Program-made: the position numbers and the translations under genes
Shown: positions 1 through 8,229 of the stretch, piece after piece
Layout: each line of letters begins with the position of its first letter
Numbering within the stretch: the first letter of the stretch is position 1
Notes under the pieces: model-generated
What the model saw: only the letters and a program-made list of their open reading frames with translations
Told to the model about the DNA's origin: nothing
Databases searched by the model: none
NCBI GenBank assembly: GCA_905236045.1
Contig: CAJOOG010000088.1
Span: 1 to 33,199, forward strand
DNA: 33,199 nucleotides
DNA from: an uncultured Denitrobacterium sp.
GTDB taxonomy: Bacteria; Actinomycetota; Coriobacteriia; Coriobacteriales; Eggerthellaceae
Direction of reading: 5' to 3'

Positions 1-716
1 AGCCGTTGCAAATACATCTGCTGCGGCGTGCTCGACAGCAGATCGACGCCCCTCACCACGCTCGTCACGCCCTGCGCGGCATCGTCTACGACCACCGCCA
101 GCTGGTAAGCGAAGGCCCCGTCGTTGCGCTTCAAGATGAAGTCCCCGCAATCCTGCGAGAGGACCTGCTCGTAATGCCCCTGGAAAAGGTCCTCGAGCTC
201 CACTTTCACCGACGGCACCTGCACGCGAATGGCACCCGGCCGCCCCGAGGCCTCTCGGGCCGCCCTCTCTTCCGCAGTCAAGTTGCGGCAAGTTCCCGGG
301 TAGACGGCTTTCTCCCCGCGATGAGGAGCGCTTGCGGCATGCAGGTCCGCCCGGGTGCAGTAGCATTCGTAAACGCGTGCCTGTTCGCGAATGCGCTGAA
401 AGGCCTCCTCGTAGGCGTCGCCGCGTTCGCTCTGGTAGACGACGTCCCCCTCCCATTCGAGGCCGAGGAGGTCGTAGTCTCTCAGGATCGCATCGATGTA
501 GTGCTTGCGGCTGCGCTCGGGGTCGAGGTCCTCGATTCTCAGGACGACGTGTCCGCCGCTGCGGCGGGCGACTATATAGGAGACGAGGGAGGCGAAGATG
601 TTGCCGGCGTGCATCCGGCCCGTGGGAGAAGGCGCGAACCTCCCCACGAGCGCCGGCGACATCGCCGCACGGTCTGCGTCCCACCCCGCGTCCTTCACGC
701 GCAGCTCATTCGGCAT
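1..716 (-). CDS. gluQRS: Glutamyl-Q tRNA(Asp) synthetase, C-terminus cut by window edge
   Basis: This is a class I glutamyl-tRNA synthetase paralogue. The family activates glutamate and attaches it to the queuosine base of tRNA-Asp. About 238 residues are visible. Near the N-terminus are the FAPSPTG motif and a HIGH-like HAGN (residues 36-39 from the ATG at 716), then RIEDLDPERS. A zinc-site pattern CYC followed by YPGTC is typical of GluQRS; together with the short N-terminus it argues against full GltX. The tail, including any KMSKS-like loop, lies beyond the window. The ATG at 716 overlaps the end of iorB by 11 nt. An internal ATG at 662 also fits, because conserved sequence begins only a few residues after it, so the start is uncertain. 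It is probably co-transcribed with iorAB, although no functional link is evident. Confidence 0.87.
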   Translation of the reverse strand, partial: MPNELRVKDAGWDADRAAMSPALVGRFAPSPTGRMHAGNIFASLVSYIVARRSGGHVVLRIEDLDPERSRKHYIDAILRDYDLLGLEWEGDVVYQSERGDAYEEAFQRIREQARVYECYCTRADLHAASAPHRGEKAVYPGTCRNLTAEERAAREASGRPGAIRVQVPSVKVELEDLFQGHYEQVLSQDCGDFILKRNDGAFAYQLAVVVDDAAQGVTSVVRGVDLLSSTPQQMYLQR

Positions 717-1308
717 CCTCGACGGCTTTCCGCCCCAGCTGGAAGGCTGCCAAATTCATGTCGATGGTCTTCGGCGGCACCTTCAGCCTTATCTGCTCTT
801 CCCAGCTCTCGACGCTGAAGGGCAGGCCCTTCGAAAGGGCTCCCAACAGCACCACGTTCGCGCACTTGGCCGACCCGGCCTCGCGTGCGAGCTTGCCTGC
901 GGGGACCAGATAGGCACCCGTTTCCAGCAGACGCTCGCGGGGACGCTCGGGCATAGCTGCGCGGCCCGTCAGCACCGGGAGCGGCTTTATCTGCTCGTCG
1001 TTCACCAACAGCATCCCGCCCCTTTTCAGGAAAGGCAGGTTGCGCAGGGCCTCTGTCGTCTCGAAGGAGAGCAGGTAATCCGCGCTCCCCTTGTCGCAGA
1101 CAACGGAATTCACCTCCTCGCCCAAGCGCACCACCGTGGTCACCGAACCGCCGCGCTGCGACATCCCGTGGATCTCGGAGAGCTTCACCATAAGTCCGTT
1201 GGCTATGGCGGTCTTGGCTAGCAGGTCCGCGGCCAGGATAGTGCCCTGCCCGCCTACGCCCGCCAAAAGGACGGTCGTGGCCCCGTCGCTGTAGACGTTC
1301 GCGCTCAT
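706..1308 (-). CDS. iorB: Indolepyruvate:ferredoxin oxidoreductase, beta subunit
   Basis: This is the small (gamma-domain type) subunit of the thiamine-diphosphate enzyme that oxidatively decarboxylates aryl pyruvates to aryl-acetyl-CoA while reducing ferredoxin. The protein has 200 residues, the normal size for a free-standing IorB. The N-terminus carries the glycine-rich GVGGQGTILAADLLA motif, followed by SEIHGMSQRGG, both hallmarks of the pyruvate-ferredoxin oxidoreductase gamma domain. Its ATG overlaps the iorA stop codon by 4 nt (ATGA), implying translational coupling and equal production of the two subunits. The enzyme is cytoplasmic. The pairing with iorA makes the assignment firm; the exact preference among indolepyruvate, phenylpyruvate and hydroxyphenylpyruvate cannot be read from sequence. 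Confidence 0.95.
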   Translation of the reverse strand: MSANVYSDGATTVLLAGVGGQGTILAADLLAKTAIANGLMVKLSEIHGMSQRGGSVTTVVRLGEEVNSVVCDKGSADYLLSFETTEALRNLPFLKRGGMLLVNDEQIKPLPVLTGRAAMPERPRERLLETGAYLVPAGKLAREAGSAKCANVVLLGALSKGLPFSVESWEEQIRLKVPPKTIDMNLAAFQLGRKAVEDAE

Positions 1309-3056
1309 TTACGCTCCCCCTCCGTCTGCTCGATGCAATTAAACCCGCAATAGCTCGCGCATTGCCCGCAGCCCACGCATTGCTCGGGGTCTATGCTGGC
1401 GGTTCCGTCCTCTCTCTTCGCAATCGCCGGGCAGCCCAGTTGCGTGCAGACGCCGCAGGCCCGGCAGGTGCCGTTGATGAAAAAGGCGGGCTTGCGCACG
1501 AAGACCTTCTTCAGAAGGACGCACGGGCTGCGAAACACTATCACGGAAAGCTCGTCTTTGCGCTCGACGGCCCCCTTGATGGCGGAGCGCACGGCCCGCA
1601 TGTCGTTGGGGTTCACTACTTGCACGTCCTCGATGCCCAAGGCACGGACCATGCCCTCGAGCCCCAATTCGCGGCTGGAGCGGTTCTGCAGGGTAATCCC
1701 ATTGAAGGGGTTGCCCTGGTGCCCCGTCATGCCCGTGGTGCGGTTGTCCAGGATGCAGATGGTGCCCGCTCCGCGGTTGTAGGCGGTGTTCAGCAGGCTT
1801 GAATAGCCGGAATGCCCGAAGGTGCTGTCGCCGATGACGGCTACTACGGGGGCGTGCTCGCCTCCGGCCAGAGCCAGCTCGAAACCGTGCGCCATGCTCA
1901 CGCTCGCGCCCATGTCCAGAGTAAAATCCATCGCAGCCAAGGGCGCTACGGCGCCCAAGGTGTAGCAGCCGATATCGCCCGTGACGATGGCGCCCAGGCG
2001 GGAGAGCTCCTTGAAGACCAGGCGGTGCGGGCATCCTGCGCAAAGCGCGGGGGGGCGTCCGGGGATGTCGGTCGGCTCGGGCAGGGCCCAGGGGAGCTCC
2101 AGGCCGAAGGCGGCGCGTACGATGCCCGGCGAGAGCTCTCCTGCGCGAGGCAGGGGCCCCGCGGGCGGCTCGCAGAGTTCAACCCCGAAGGAGAGCACCT
2201 GCTTGGAGAGGTAGTTCGAGCCCTCCTCCACCACGTAGACCGCGTCGAGCTGCTCGGCGAAGGAGCGGATGCGCTCGGGGGGCAGCGGCCAGAGCACTCC
2301 CAGTTTAAGGACGCTTGCTCGGGGCAGGGCGTCGCGGACGTAGTGGTAGCTGGCGCCGGAGGTGATGACGCCGATCTTCTCATCGCGCATTTCCTCGCGG
2401 TTGTAGTCGCAGATCTCTGCCCAGGCGACGAGCGCCTCCTCGCGTCGGTCTAGATCCAGACGGCGGCCCTTGGCATATGCCGGCATCATCACCCACTTAG
2501 AGGGGTCCTTCCCATACTCGCGTATCGGCGCCTCCTGGCGCTCGCCTACTTCCACGGGCGACTTGGCATGCGAGATGCGCACGGTCGAGCGCATCATGAA
2601 GGGCACGTCGAAACGCTCCGAAAGGTCGAAGGCGGCCTTGGCGAAGGCATGCGCCTCGGCGGAATCGGAAGGCTCGAGGATGGGCACGCGGGCGCCTTGG
2701 GCGTGGAAGCGCGAGTCCTGCTCGTTCTGGCTGCTGTGCATGCCGGGGTCGTCGGCGGCCAGCATCAGCAGTCCGCCGCCGACCCCGGTGTAGGCGGCCG
2801 TGTAGAGCGGGTCGGCGGCAACGTTCACGCCGACGTGCTTCATGGTGGCGATAACGCGCGCGCCGGCCGCACTCGCACCGACGCCCACCTCCAGGGCCAC
2901 CTTCTCGTTGCTGCACCATTCGGCGTAGACGTCGGGTTTCTCCGCGAAGGCCTCCATGGTCTCGGTCGAGGGCGTGCCGGGATATCCCACGCCTATGCGC
3001 GCGCCGGCCTCCCATGCCCCTTGGGCTATGGCCTCGTTTCCACTCAGCAGTTGCAT
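1305..3056 (-). CDS. iorA: Indolepyruvate:ferredoxin oxidoreductase, alpha subunit
   Basis: This is the large catalytic subunit (583 aa) of the ferredoxin-dependent aryl-pyruvate oxidoreductase used in aromatic amino acid fermentation. An N-terminal pyrimidine-binding domain opens with GNEAIAQGAWEAG and GYPGTPSTE. A central CAGCPHR precedes the thiamine diphosphate domain, with GDS at about 409-411 and the paired Asn near 438. Two C-terminal [4Fe-4S] motifs use Cys531, 534, 537, 542 and Cys560, 563, 566, 570. In the second cluster the usual proline after the last cysteine is glycine, and an extra Cys574 follows. The reading frame stays open upstream, but the true ATG at 3056 is set by an AGGAG five bases before it and by family alignment. 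The zinc-ribbon/FHA gene ends 31 nt upstream. Confidence 0.96.
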   Translation of the reverse strand: MQLLSGNEAIAQGAWEAGARIGVGYPGTPSTETMEAFAEKPDVYAEWCSNEKVALEVGVGASAAGARVIATMKHVGVNVAADPLYTAAYTGVGGGLLMLAADDPGMHSSQNEQDSRFHAQGARVPILEPSDSAEAHAFAKAAFDLSERFDVPFMMRSTVRISHAKSPVEVGERQEAPIREYGKDPSKWVMMPAYAKGRRLDLDRREEALVAWAEICDYNREEMRDEKIGVITSGASYHYVRDALPRASVLKLGVLWPLPPERIRSFAEQLDAVYVVEEGSNYLSKQVLSFGVELCEPPAGPLPRAGELSPGIVRAAFGLELPWALPEPTDIPGRPPALCAGCPHRLVFKELSRLGAIVTGDIGCYTLGAVAPLAAMDFTLDMGASVSMAHGFELALAGGEHAPVVAVIGDSTFGHSGYSSLLNTAYNRGAGTICILDNRTTGMTGHQGNPFNGITLQNRSSRELGLEGMVRALGIEDVQVVNPNDMRAVRSAIKGAVERKDELSVIVFRSPCVLLKKVFVRKPAFFINGTCRACGVCTQLGCPAIAKREDGTASIDPEQCVGCGQCASYCGFNCIEQTEGERK

Positions 3057-3087
3057 ATGTCTCCTTCTCCGCTTCCCGCCGACATGC

Positions 3088-3528
3088 TTACTGCCGGTAT
3101 TCCAGAACGAAAGCACCGATTTGCACCAGGTCGCCGTCTGCCAGGACGGCCTGGGAAACGTTCTCGTTGTTGATCCATACCCCGTTGAAGCTCTCGGCAT
3201 CGCAGATGGCGAAGTCCTCTCCCACCGGCTGGAGGGTCGCATGGTCGTGCGACACCGTCATGTCGTTCAGAAAGATATCGCATTGCGGCGAGCGCCCCAC
3301 GGTCATCTCGCGGCGCTCTAAGGTGTAGACGGTGTCGATCTGCCCAGGTCCGCGCACCACCGTGAGCGTTCGGGGGCTACGCTGCGCCAAAGGCGCCTGG
3401 GGCTTGCCGTCTGCGCCGATGGAGATGGGCTGGAACTTGTGCGTGGCTCCGCTCAGCTTGAAGCCGCAGGCAGGACAGACCGCATCCGTGCTTTCAAGGG
3501 GTCCGTTGCATACCGGGCATCTATCCAT
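3088..3528 (-). CDS. Zinc-ribbon and FHA-domain protein
   Basis: A 146-residue soluble protein. Residues 4-21 form a CPVC...CPAC zinc ribbon. A linker runs to about residue 60, and a single forkhead-associated domain fills the C-terminus. The FHA phosphothreonine-pocket residues are visible: Gly78-Arg79-Ser80, Ser93 with His96, and Asn115-Gly116. FHA domains bind phosphothreonine on partners, so this is probably a target or adaptor of a Ser/Thr kinase; no kinase or phosphatase gene is in the window. A GAGGAAGG about nine bases before the ATG supports the start. It sits 44 nt after the carboxypeptidase gene and 31 nt before iorA, so co-transcription with iorAB is likely. The partner is unknown. 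Confidence 0.88.
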   Translation of the reverse strand: MDRCPVCNGPLESTDAVCPACGFKLSGATHKFQPISIGADGKPQAPLAQRSPRTLTVVRGPGQIDTVYTLERREMTVGRSPQCDIFLNDMTVSHDHATLQPVGEDFAICDAESFNGVWINNENVSQAVLADGDLVQIGAFVLEYRQ

Positions 3529-3572
3529 CGAAATCGTCCTTCCTCGTTTTCATCCGCATCATCTTAGCGCAA

Positions 3573-4940
3573 CTACGTTGCCAGCTGATTGCTTTTATCG
3601 AGGATGAGGGGCGTATCGTTGACCAGATAGCTCTCCGCGGCCTGCCCCCCGCCCGTAAGGCGCAAAAACCAGATGCCGATGGAGTCGAAAAACCCCGGGG
3701 CCTCCACGTCCTCCGCGGCCACCAGCTTCGCCTTCGCTATTTGCTCGTTGTGCTGGTAGTAGGTTATCTCGCCCAGCTCATCGCCTGCCTTGACCTCTCC
3801 GGAGGGCTCGGTGAAGGTCGCCTCCTGGCTCACGTTGCCGGACAGGTCGAAGACCTCCACGGCGGCGCTCGGATCCTCCACGGTCGCCGCGACGGTCCTG
3901 TCCGCCCAGGCGGAGCAGCCGACATAGGCCACGACGGGCTTGTCGCCGACGCTTTCGGTCGTGTGCACGAGCGGGTAGGAGATGCAGTGCTGGTAGGTCC
4001 AATCCCACAGCGTGGTGGTATCGGTGAAACGCCCCTCTTCGCTCGTCCCGTCGAGTACGCAGCCGAAGAGCTCGTGGCCGTTTCTGTCGCAGGCGCTCGC
4101 GAAGCAGTAGCCCGCCTCGCTCGTCCAGCCGGTCTTCACGCCCTCCACGCCCTCGTAGCTTCCCAGGAGCTCGTCGGTGGACTCCAGCTCGATGGACACG
4201 CGGGATCCGTCGCGCGTGACGGTGCAGACGCCGCCGTCCATGCTCGTTATCGCCTTGATCTCGCTTTTTCCCATCGCGTAGGCGCACATGGTGGCCACAT
4301 CGCGTGCGGTCGAGTACATTTCCTCATTCGCATAGGAAGACGTGTCGAGCCCATGGGGGTTGCTGAAAAGCGAATCGTTCATGCCTATCGAGGCCGCGGT
4401 CGTGTTCATGGCGTCCACGAAGGCCTGCTGGCACGCACTTGCATCGCTCGCATCCGCGCCCTGCGACTCGAGCATCTGCGCGCCGACCGATTCGGCGATG
4501 GCCACGGCTGCGTCGTTGCCGGAAGGCCACAGCAGCGCCTTTAGGGCCTCCTGCAGCGTCAGGGTGTCGCCCGCCTTCAACTCCGCGGTGGACTCCCCTA
4601 TCTTCGCCGCGGTCTCGCTCACGGAGACCGTGGTATCCAAAGAGGCGTTCTCGAGCGCCGTTATGGCCGTCATCACCTTGGTTATGGAGGCGATATGGCA
4701 GCGCTCGTCGGCGTTGCGCTCGTAGTAGACGACGCCTTCGGAATCGACGATCATGGCGCGGTTGCAGTCTATGTCCGGACAGAGGGCCGAGGTGAATCCG
4801 GCGGCTTGTACAGTCGTGCCGCAGATGACGTCGGTCTTGCGCACGTCCGCGAGGCTCGCGGAGGGCAGAGCGAGGCTCAAGGCCATAAGCAGGGCTGCGC
4901 ACAATGCTGGGATGGCGGTGTGTTTGGCGCGTGAGGACAC
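3573..4940 (-). CDS. D-alanyl-D-alanine carboxypeptidase (PBP5/DacF family)
   Basis: A 455-residue exported penicillin-binding protein that trims the terminal D-alanine from peptidoglycan stem peptides. It has an N-terminal signal peptide (hydrophobic about 10-30, likely cut after ASLA). The three active-site motifs are present: SITK at 85-88, SGN at 140-142, and KTG at 269-271. A beta-rich C-terminal domain follows, and a short aromatic segment near 418-430 could be the amphipathic membrane anchor of the family. The start is GTG at 4940, with AAGGAG six bases upstream overlapping the vanW-type stop codon; the gap is only 10 nt, so they share an operon. The predicted mature part holds twelve cysteines, which is unusual for an exported carboxypeptidase. 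Confidence 0.94.
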   Translation of the reverse strand: MSSRAKHTAIPALCAALLMALSLALPSASLADVRKTDVICGTTVQAAGFTSALCPDIDCNRAMIVDSEGVVYYERNADERCHIASITKVMTAITALENASLDTTVSVSETAAKIGESTAELKAGDTLTLQEALKALLWPSGNDAAVAIAESVGAQMLESQGADASDASACQQAFVDAMNTTAASIGMNDSLFSNPHGLDTSSYANEEMYSTARDVATMCAYAMGKSEIKAITSMDGGVCTVTRDGSRVSIELESTDELLGSYEGVEGVKTGWTSEAGYCFASACDRNGHELFGCVLDGTSEEGRFTDTTTLWDWTYQHCISYPLVHTTESVGDKPVVAYVGCSAWADRTVAATVEDPSAAVEVFDLSGNVSQEATFTEPSGEVKAGDELGEITYYQHNEQIAKAKLVAAEDVEAPGFFDSIGIWFLRLTGGGQAAESYLVNDTPLILDKSNQLAT

Positions 4941-4950
4941 GATATTCTCC

Positions 4951-7284
4951 TTAGGCGGTTCCTTTGACGATGACTTGGTTGGTGGCTGAATAGTTCGAAT
5001 CGAATTCGTCTTCGTGGAGGACGTTTCCGTCCTGGTCGGTTACGGTGCGCACGACGGTGATGGAGCGCCCGTTCGAGCCGGCCGACTTCACGTATTGGGT
5101 TCCCGAGCTCATCGTGCTGTCGTACTCGTAGGAGGTGCCGTAGGCGGCGCCTTCCTTCCACTCGCCGGTCTTGGTCTCCACCTTGTAGTTGGGGTCCACG
5201 CCGTAGAGCGTGCAGGTGACGGTGTCGTCGGTGTAGGTCATGCTCACGAGCACGTCGCTCGAGGAATCGTTCTTCCATTGCAGATCGGGCGTCTTCCAGC
5301 TGACGGCGGCATCGCGCCCGGCCGGGTAGGCGCTAATATAGATGGAATGGTTGTGGCGCTGCAGCACGGGGAATCCGGCTTCGTACACGGCGTTGAAGAC
5401 GGTGGTGGCCACCTGGCAGATGCCCCCGCCCACGTCCTCGGAATGCGTGTTGCCCACGACGACGCCCGCGACCTCGAAGCCCTTCTCCTCGGTGCGCTCG
5501 CCGGTGATGTCGTTGAAGTCCCAGGTGCCGCCGTTCGCCGTGACGATGGTGTTGTTCAGCATGTCGCTGGCCAGGTGGATGTTGCTCGTACGCGCCTCGG
5601 TGCGGGTCGTGTATTCGGTGGTGAAGGTTTCGATCTGGCTGACGACGCCGTAAGAGAGCGCATCATCGAAGGTCATGGTGTCGGGGATGTCGGCCATGGC
5701 GATTTGCGCCGAGGGCATGCCGTCGAACGTCGTGGCCTGGCCCGTTTCGCAGTAGGTCTTGAACAGCGTCTCGTTGAGCCTCTCGACGGATTCGGCCGCC
5801 TGCGGCATCTCGCCTACGGCCTGGCTGTGCACGACGATCTCCCCAGAGGAGTCCTTGCTGAAGGTGATGGCGGCCGTGGAGCTGTCGAAGCTGGCCGTCA
5901 CATGCGTGAGCAGGATTTTCTTCACCATATCCTCGTCGAGGTACGGGCAAAGGCGGTACGAGCCCTCGCCGAGGTCCTGCACGTAGGTGCCCACGGTATC
6001 GCCCAGGTCGGAGGCGGTCATGGTCCAGGAGGCGTCCTCGCAGAAGAACATGGCCCCTTCGGAGATGGCGGAGTTGATGGCATCGGCGGTTGCCTGCGCT
6101 CCCTCCGCGTCGATTTTCATGGGGGTGAACTGAACGACGGCGGTGAAGGCGCGGTCGTCGTCGGAGTCCTGCAAAAGCAGGCGCTCGAGCTCGGCGGTAA
6201 ACCAGCTGCGGTCGATCATGTCGCCGTCGTGTCCCTCGGTGATGCTCGCCTGGCCGTTTTTGACGGAAACGTTGTAGTCGAGGTAAGCCTCGCCGAGCGA
6301 GGTGTCGATCTCTTTGGCAAGGTTCTCGACCGCCTCGGTGCTGAGCTCGAGGTCGATGGGCAAATCCCGTGCCCCGAAATGCAAGAAGAGACGGTCGAAG
6401 AACCCTCCCCTGCCCTGTTCCATCGCCTGGGCGGCCAGGCCCTCGAAGTCGATGGAGGCCTGCAGCGAATTGGCGTCGGCCTCCCAGACGACGGTCTGCG
6501 CCTTCTCCTCGTCGGTGGAGGCGTCATCGCTGGTGGTGAGGTTGGTGGCCTTGCTCTCGCGGGCCTCGTCGTTGGCGTAGACGTTGATGGGCGCCTTGTA
6601 GAGTACCGTGTTGTACGCGTCCGCCACGGCCACGGCGGCGTCTTCCTGGGACTTGCCCGAGACGTCGATGCCGCCGATGTTCACGCCGGGCATGATCTTG
6701 CCGCTGTTGCCGGAGAGATCGACGCCGTAGCCGATGCCGCAGATGACGACGAGCAGCAGCAGCGCGGTGCAGGCGATTGCCGCTCGTGGAAATCTGCGGA
6801 AGACGGAACCGAGGAAACCCGCGATGCCGCCGAAGACGCCCTTGGCGATGCTCGCCGGGGCCTTCTCCTTGGGGACGGCGGTGTAGTCGTAGGTGGTCCC
6901 GTAGGGGGTGTAGTGCGCGGAGCTGCCTTGGTACGTGTCGGGTCGTCGGCCGCGCGGGAAGTAGGCGGGTTGCACGGCGTCTTGCCGCTCCGATGCCCTC
7001 GGGCGTTTGGCGCCTCGCTGGCCTGCGGTGCGCTTGGTCGCGCCGGTACTCGCTCCCGGGCGGGGTGCGGGACGGGCCTGCGGGTGCGGGGCCCGGCCGC
7101 GGCGGGCGGGGCGCTGTCGGGGTGTCGGGCGCTGAGGCTGCGGGGTGCGCGTGGGCGAGGCGGCTGCCGAGCTGGCGCCTGCAACAGGTGCCGGGCGCTG
7201 CTTGCGCGGCTTCGATTCCGGGATCCGCAGCGCACGTTTCGGCTGCTTCACATGGGGGCGCTGGACTTGCTTGCGTTCGGCCAT
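4951..7284 (-). CDS. VanW-domain cell-wall protein with long cytoplasmic tail
   Basis: A 777-residue single-pass membrane protein. Residues 1 to about 166 are rich in Pro, Arg, Ala and Gln and look disordered and cytoplasmic. A hydrophobic segment at about 167-187 spans the membrane. The outside portion contains a region resembling the YoaR-type peptidoglycan-binding domain repeats (about 195-540). A VanW domain follows (about 550-690), recognisable by NGGTWDFNDITG and GGGICQVATTVFNA. A C-terminal G5-like domain reaches the end. Such proteins are common in Gram-positive bacteria; VanW has no proven enzymatic role. The gene lies 4 nt after the phosphatidyltransferase and 10 nt before the D,D-carboxypeptidase, forming an envelope operon. 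A purine-rich GGGAGGGATGAGGGA precedes the ATG. Confidence 0.9.
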   Translation of the reverse strand: MAERKQVQRPHVKQPKRALRIPESKPRKQRPAPVAGASSAAASPTRTPQPQRPTPRQRPARRGRAPHPQARPAPRPGASTGATKRTAGQRGAKRPRASERQDAVQPAYFPRGRRPDTYQGSSAHYTPYGTTYDYTAVPKEKAPASIAKGVFGGIAGFLGSVFRRFPRAAIACTALLLLVVICGIGYGVDLSGNSGKIMPGVNIGGIDVSGKSQEDAAVAVADAYNTVLYKAPINVYANDEARESKATNLTTSDDASTDEEKAQTVVWEADANSLQASIDFEGLAAQAMEQGRGGFFDRLFLHFGARDLPIDLELSTEAVENLAKEIDTSLGEAYLDYNVSVKNGQASITEGHDGDMIDRSWFTAELERLLLQDSDDDRAFTAVVQFTPMKIDAEGAQATADAINSAISEGAMFFCEDASWTMTASDLGDTVGTYVQDLGEGSYRLCPYLDEDMVKKILLTHVTASFDSSTAAITFSKDSSGEIVVHSQAVGEMPQAAESVERLNETLFKTYCETGQATTFDGMPSAQIAMADIPDTMTFDDALSYGVVSQIETFTTEYTTRTEARTSNIHLASDMLNNTIVTANGGTWDFNDITGERTEEKGFEVAGVVVGNTHSEDVGGGICQVATTVFNAVYEAGFPVLQRHNHSIYISAYPAGRDAAVSWKTPDLQWKNDSSSDVLVSMTYTDDTVTCTLYGVDPNYKVETKTGEWKEGAAYGTSYEYDSTMSSGTQYVKSAGSNGRSITVVRTVTDQDGNVLHEDEFDSNYSATNQVIVKGTA

Positions 7285-7288
7285 TCCC

Positions 7289-7945
7289 TCATCCCTCCCT
7301 TACGCTCGCTTGCACGGACTTCAAGAGAGAGATGGCTGCGCGGAGGTAATGGAAGGTGGTGTAGATGCCGAGCAAGAGCCCGGCGTAGACGAACCAGATA
7401 CCCCAGGAGTAGACGTCGCCGTTCAGGCCGGGCAGCCAGCTCACGTTCACCAGGCCCAGCCCCTGAAGGGGCGGGTAGTTCAACACCAGCGCCGCGAAGC
7501 CGACGAAGAACAGCGTCGTGCAGAACTTGCCCGCGTAGACGACGTCGATGCGGATGCGCCAGCGGCGCAGCAGGATGCCGTAACCGCCGATGAGCGCCAG
7601 GTCGCGAACGAGCACTACGACGATGATCCACACCGGAAGCCTCCCGACGAGGTAGACGCCCAGCACGCCGAAGATCATCAGAAGCCTGTCCACGCACGGA
7701 TCGAGAATCCTGCCGAGCTTGCTCACCGTGTTGGTGCGCCTGGCGAGCTGCCCGTCGACCCAATCGGTGCAGGCGGCGAGGGCGAAGAGGATGCAGGCCG
7801 CCAGGTCGTGTCCGGCCAGCAAGGTGAAGAAGAAGACGGGGATCAGGCAGAGGCGCACGAACGTGACGACGTTGGAGGCGGTGAAGACCGCATCGAGCGG
7901 ATCTTCCGGAGTACCCGCATGTTGTATGTTCCCTCGTGTGGCCAC
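7289..7945 (-). CDS. CDP-alcohol phosphatidyltransferase (PgsA-like)
   Basis: An integral membrane enzyme of phospholipid synthesis (218 aa from the chosen start), probably CDP-diacylglycerol-glycerol-3-phosphate phosphatidyltransferase. The family signature D-x2-D-G-x2-A-R-x8-G-x3-D-x3-D is complete, from DWVDGQLAR through LGRILDPCVD. About six hydrophobic helices are visible, one before and several after the signature. An ATG at 7999 is in frame, but it lies upstream of a likely -10 box (7987-7992). The GTG at 7945 has a GGAG six bases before it and is preferred. The gene heads an envelope cluster with the VanW-domain protein (4 nt downstream) and the carboxypeptidase. The alcohol substrate (glycerol phosphate, inositol phosphate or other) cannot be settled from sequence alone. 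Confidence 0.88.
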   Translation of the reverse strand: MATRGNIQHAGTPEDPLDAVFTASNVVTFVRLCLIPVFFFTLLAGHDLAACILFALAACTDWVDGQLARRTNTVSKLGRILDPCVDRLLMIFGVLGVYLVGRLPVWIIVVVLVRDLALIGGYGILLRRWRIRIDVVYAGKFCTTLFFVGFAALVLNYPPLQGLGLVNVSWLPGLNGDVYSWGIWFVYAGLLLGIYTTFHYLRAAISLLKSVQASVREG

Positions 7946-7986
7946 CTGGCTCCAAACTGCTCTTTCGCACCTCGCACTAAGCCGCC

Positions 7987-7992
7987 ATTGTA
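7987..7992 (-). promoter_or_regulatory. Candidate -10 box upstream of the phosphatidyltransferase gene
   Basis: TACAAT on the minus strand, about 42 bases before the preferred GTG start at 7945. No convincing -35 hexamer is present at 16-18 nt. It would place transcription initiation downstream of the alternative ATG at 7999, which supports the GTG start. Confidence 0.35.
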
Positions 7993-8088
7993 TCAACACG
8001 AGGCCTTCCGCGTCTGCGCCAACCCCTCCCCTTCACACCTGCTCCACCTGCTTTACCGTCCGCCTCGATGAGCGGCATGAACGGCACT

Positions 8089-8115
8089 GACGCGGGTATG
8101 CAGGCTACCCGCGTC
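8089..8115 (-). terminator. Hairpin downstream of echF (distal of two)
   Basis: A perfect 10-bp inverted repeat (GACGCGGGTA / TACCCGCGTC) with a 7-nt loop. It lies after the hairpin at 8126-8162, downstream of the ech operon. There is no T-run on either strand, so termination is inferred from position and symmetry only. Confidence 0.45.
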
Positions 8116-8125
8116 GGGCAAGCGG

Positions 8126-8162
8126 AGCAGCCCCGAAAACCCGGCGGGCATTCGGGGCTGCT
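8126..8162 (-). terminator. Hairpin downstream of echF (proximal of two)
   Basis: A perfect 12-bp stem (arms 8126-8137 and 8151-8162; AGCAGCCCCGAA on the plus strand) with a 13-nt loop, 68 nt after the echF stop codon. It probably terminates or protects the 3' end of the ech transcript. No uridine tract follows, so it may act with the second hairpin or with Rho. Confidence 0.55.
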
Positions 8163-8229
8163 AGGGACTCTCTCTCATCGGGGCGCCCGGTGGGCGTCGG
8201 GCCGCGAGGCGCCGCCGGGGCTCCCTCCG

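Noticed and set aside
1-716. The edge gene as full glutamyl-tRNA synthetase (GltX)
   Set aside because: The CYC...YPGTC zinc pattern and the short N-terminus match the GluQRS paralogue better. The C-terminal anticodon-binding region that would settle it lies outside the window.
6-1221. Long plus-strand open frames over gluQRS and iorB
   Set aside because: They are rich in Arg/Pro/His with no family similarity and are antisense to well-identified minus-strand genes; this is typical of GC-rich DNA.
5014-7593. An 859-codon plus-strand open frame across the VanW gene
   Set aside because: It is antisense to a gene with recognisable domains, its composition is Gly/Val/Arg/Asp-rich shadow sequence, and no ribosome site or family motif is visible.
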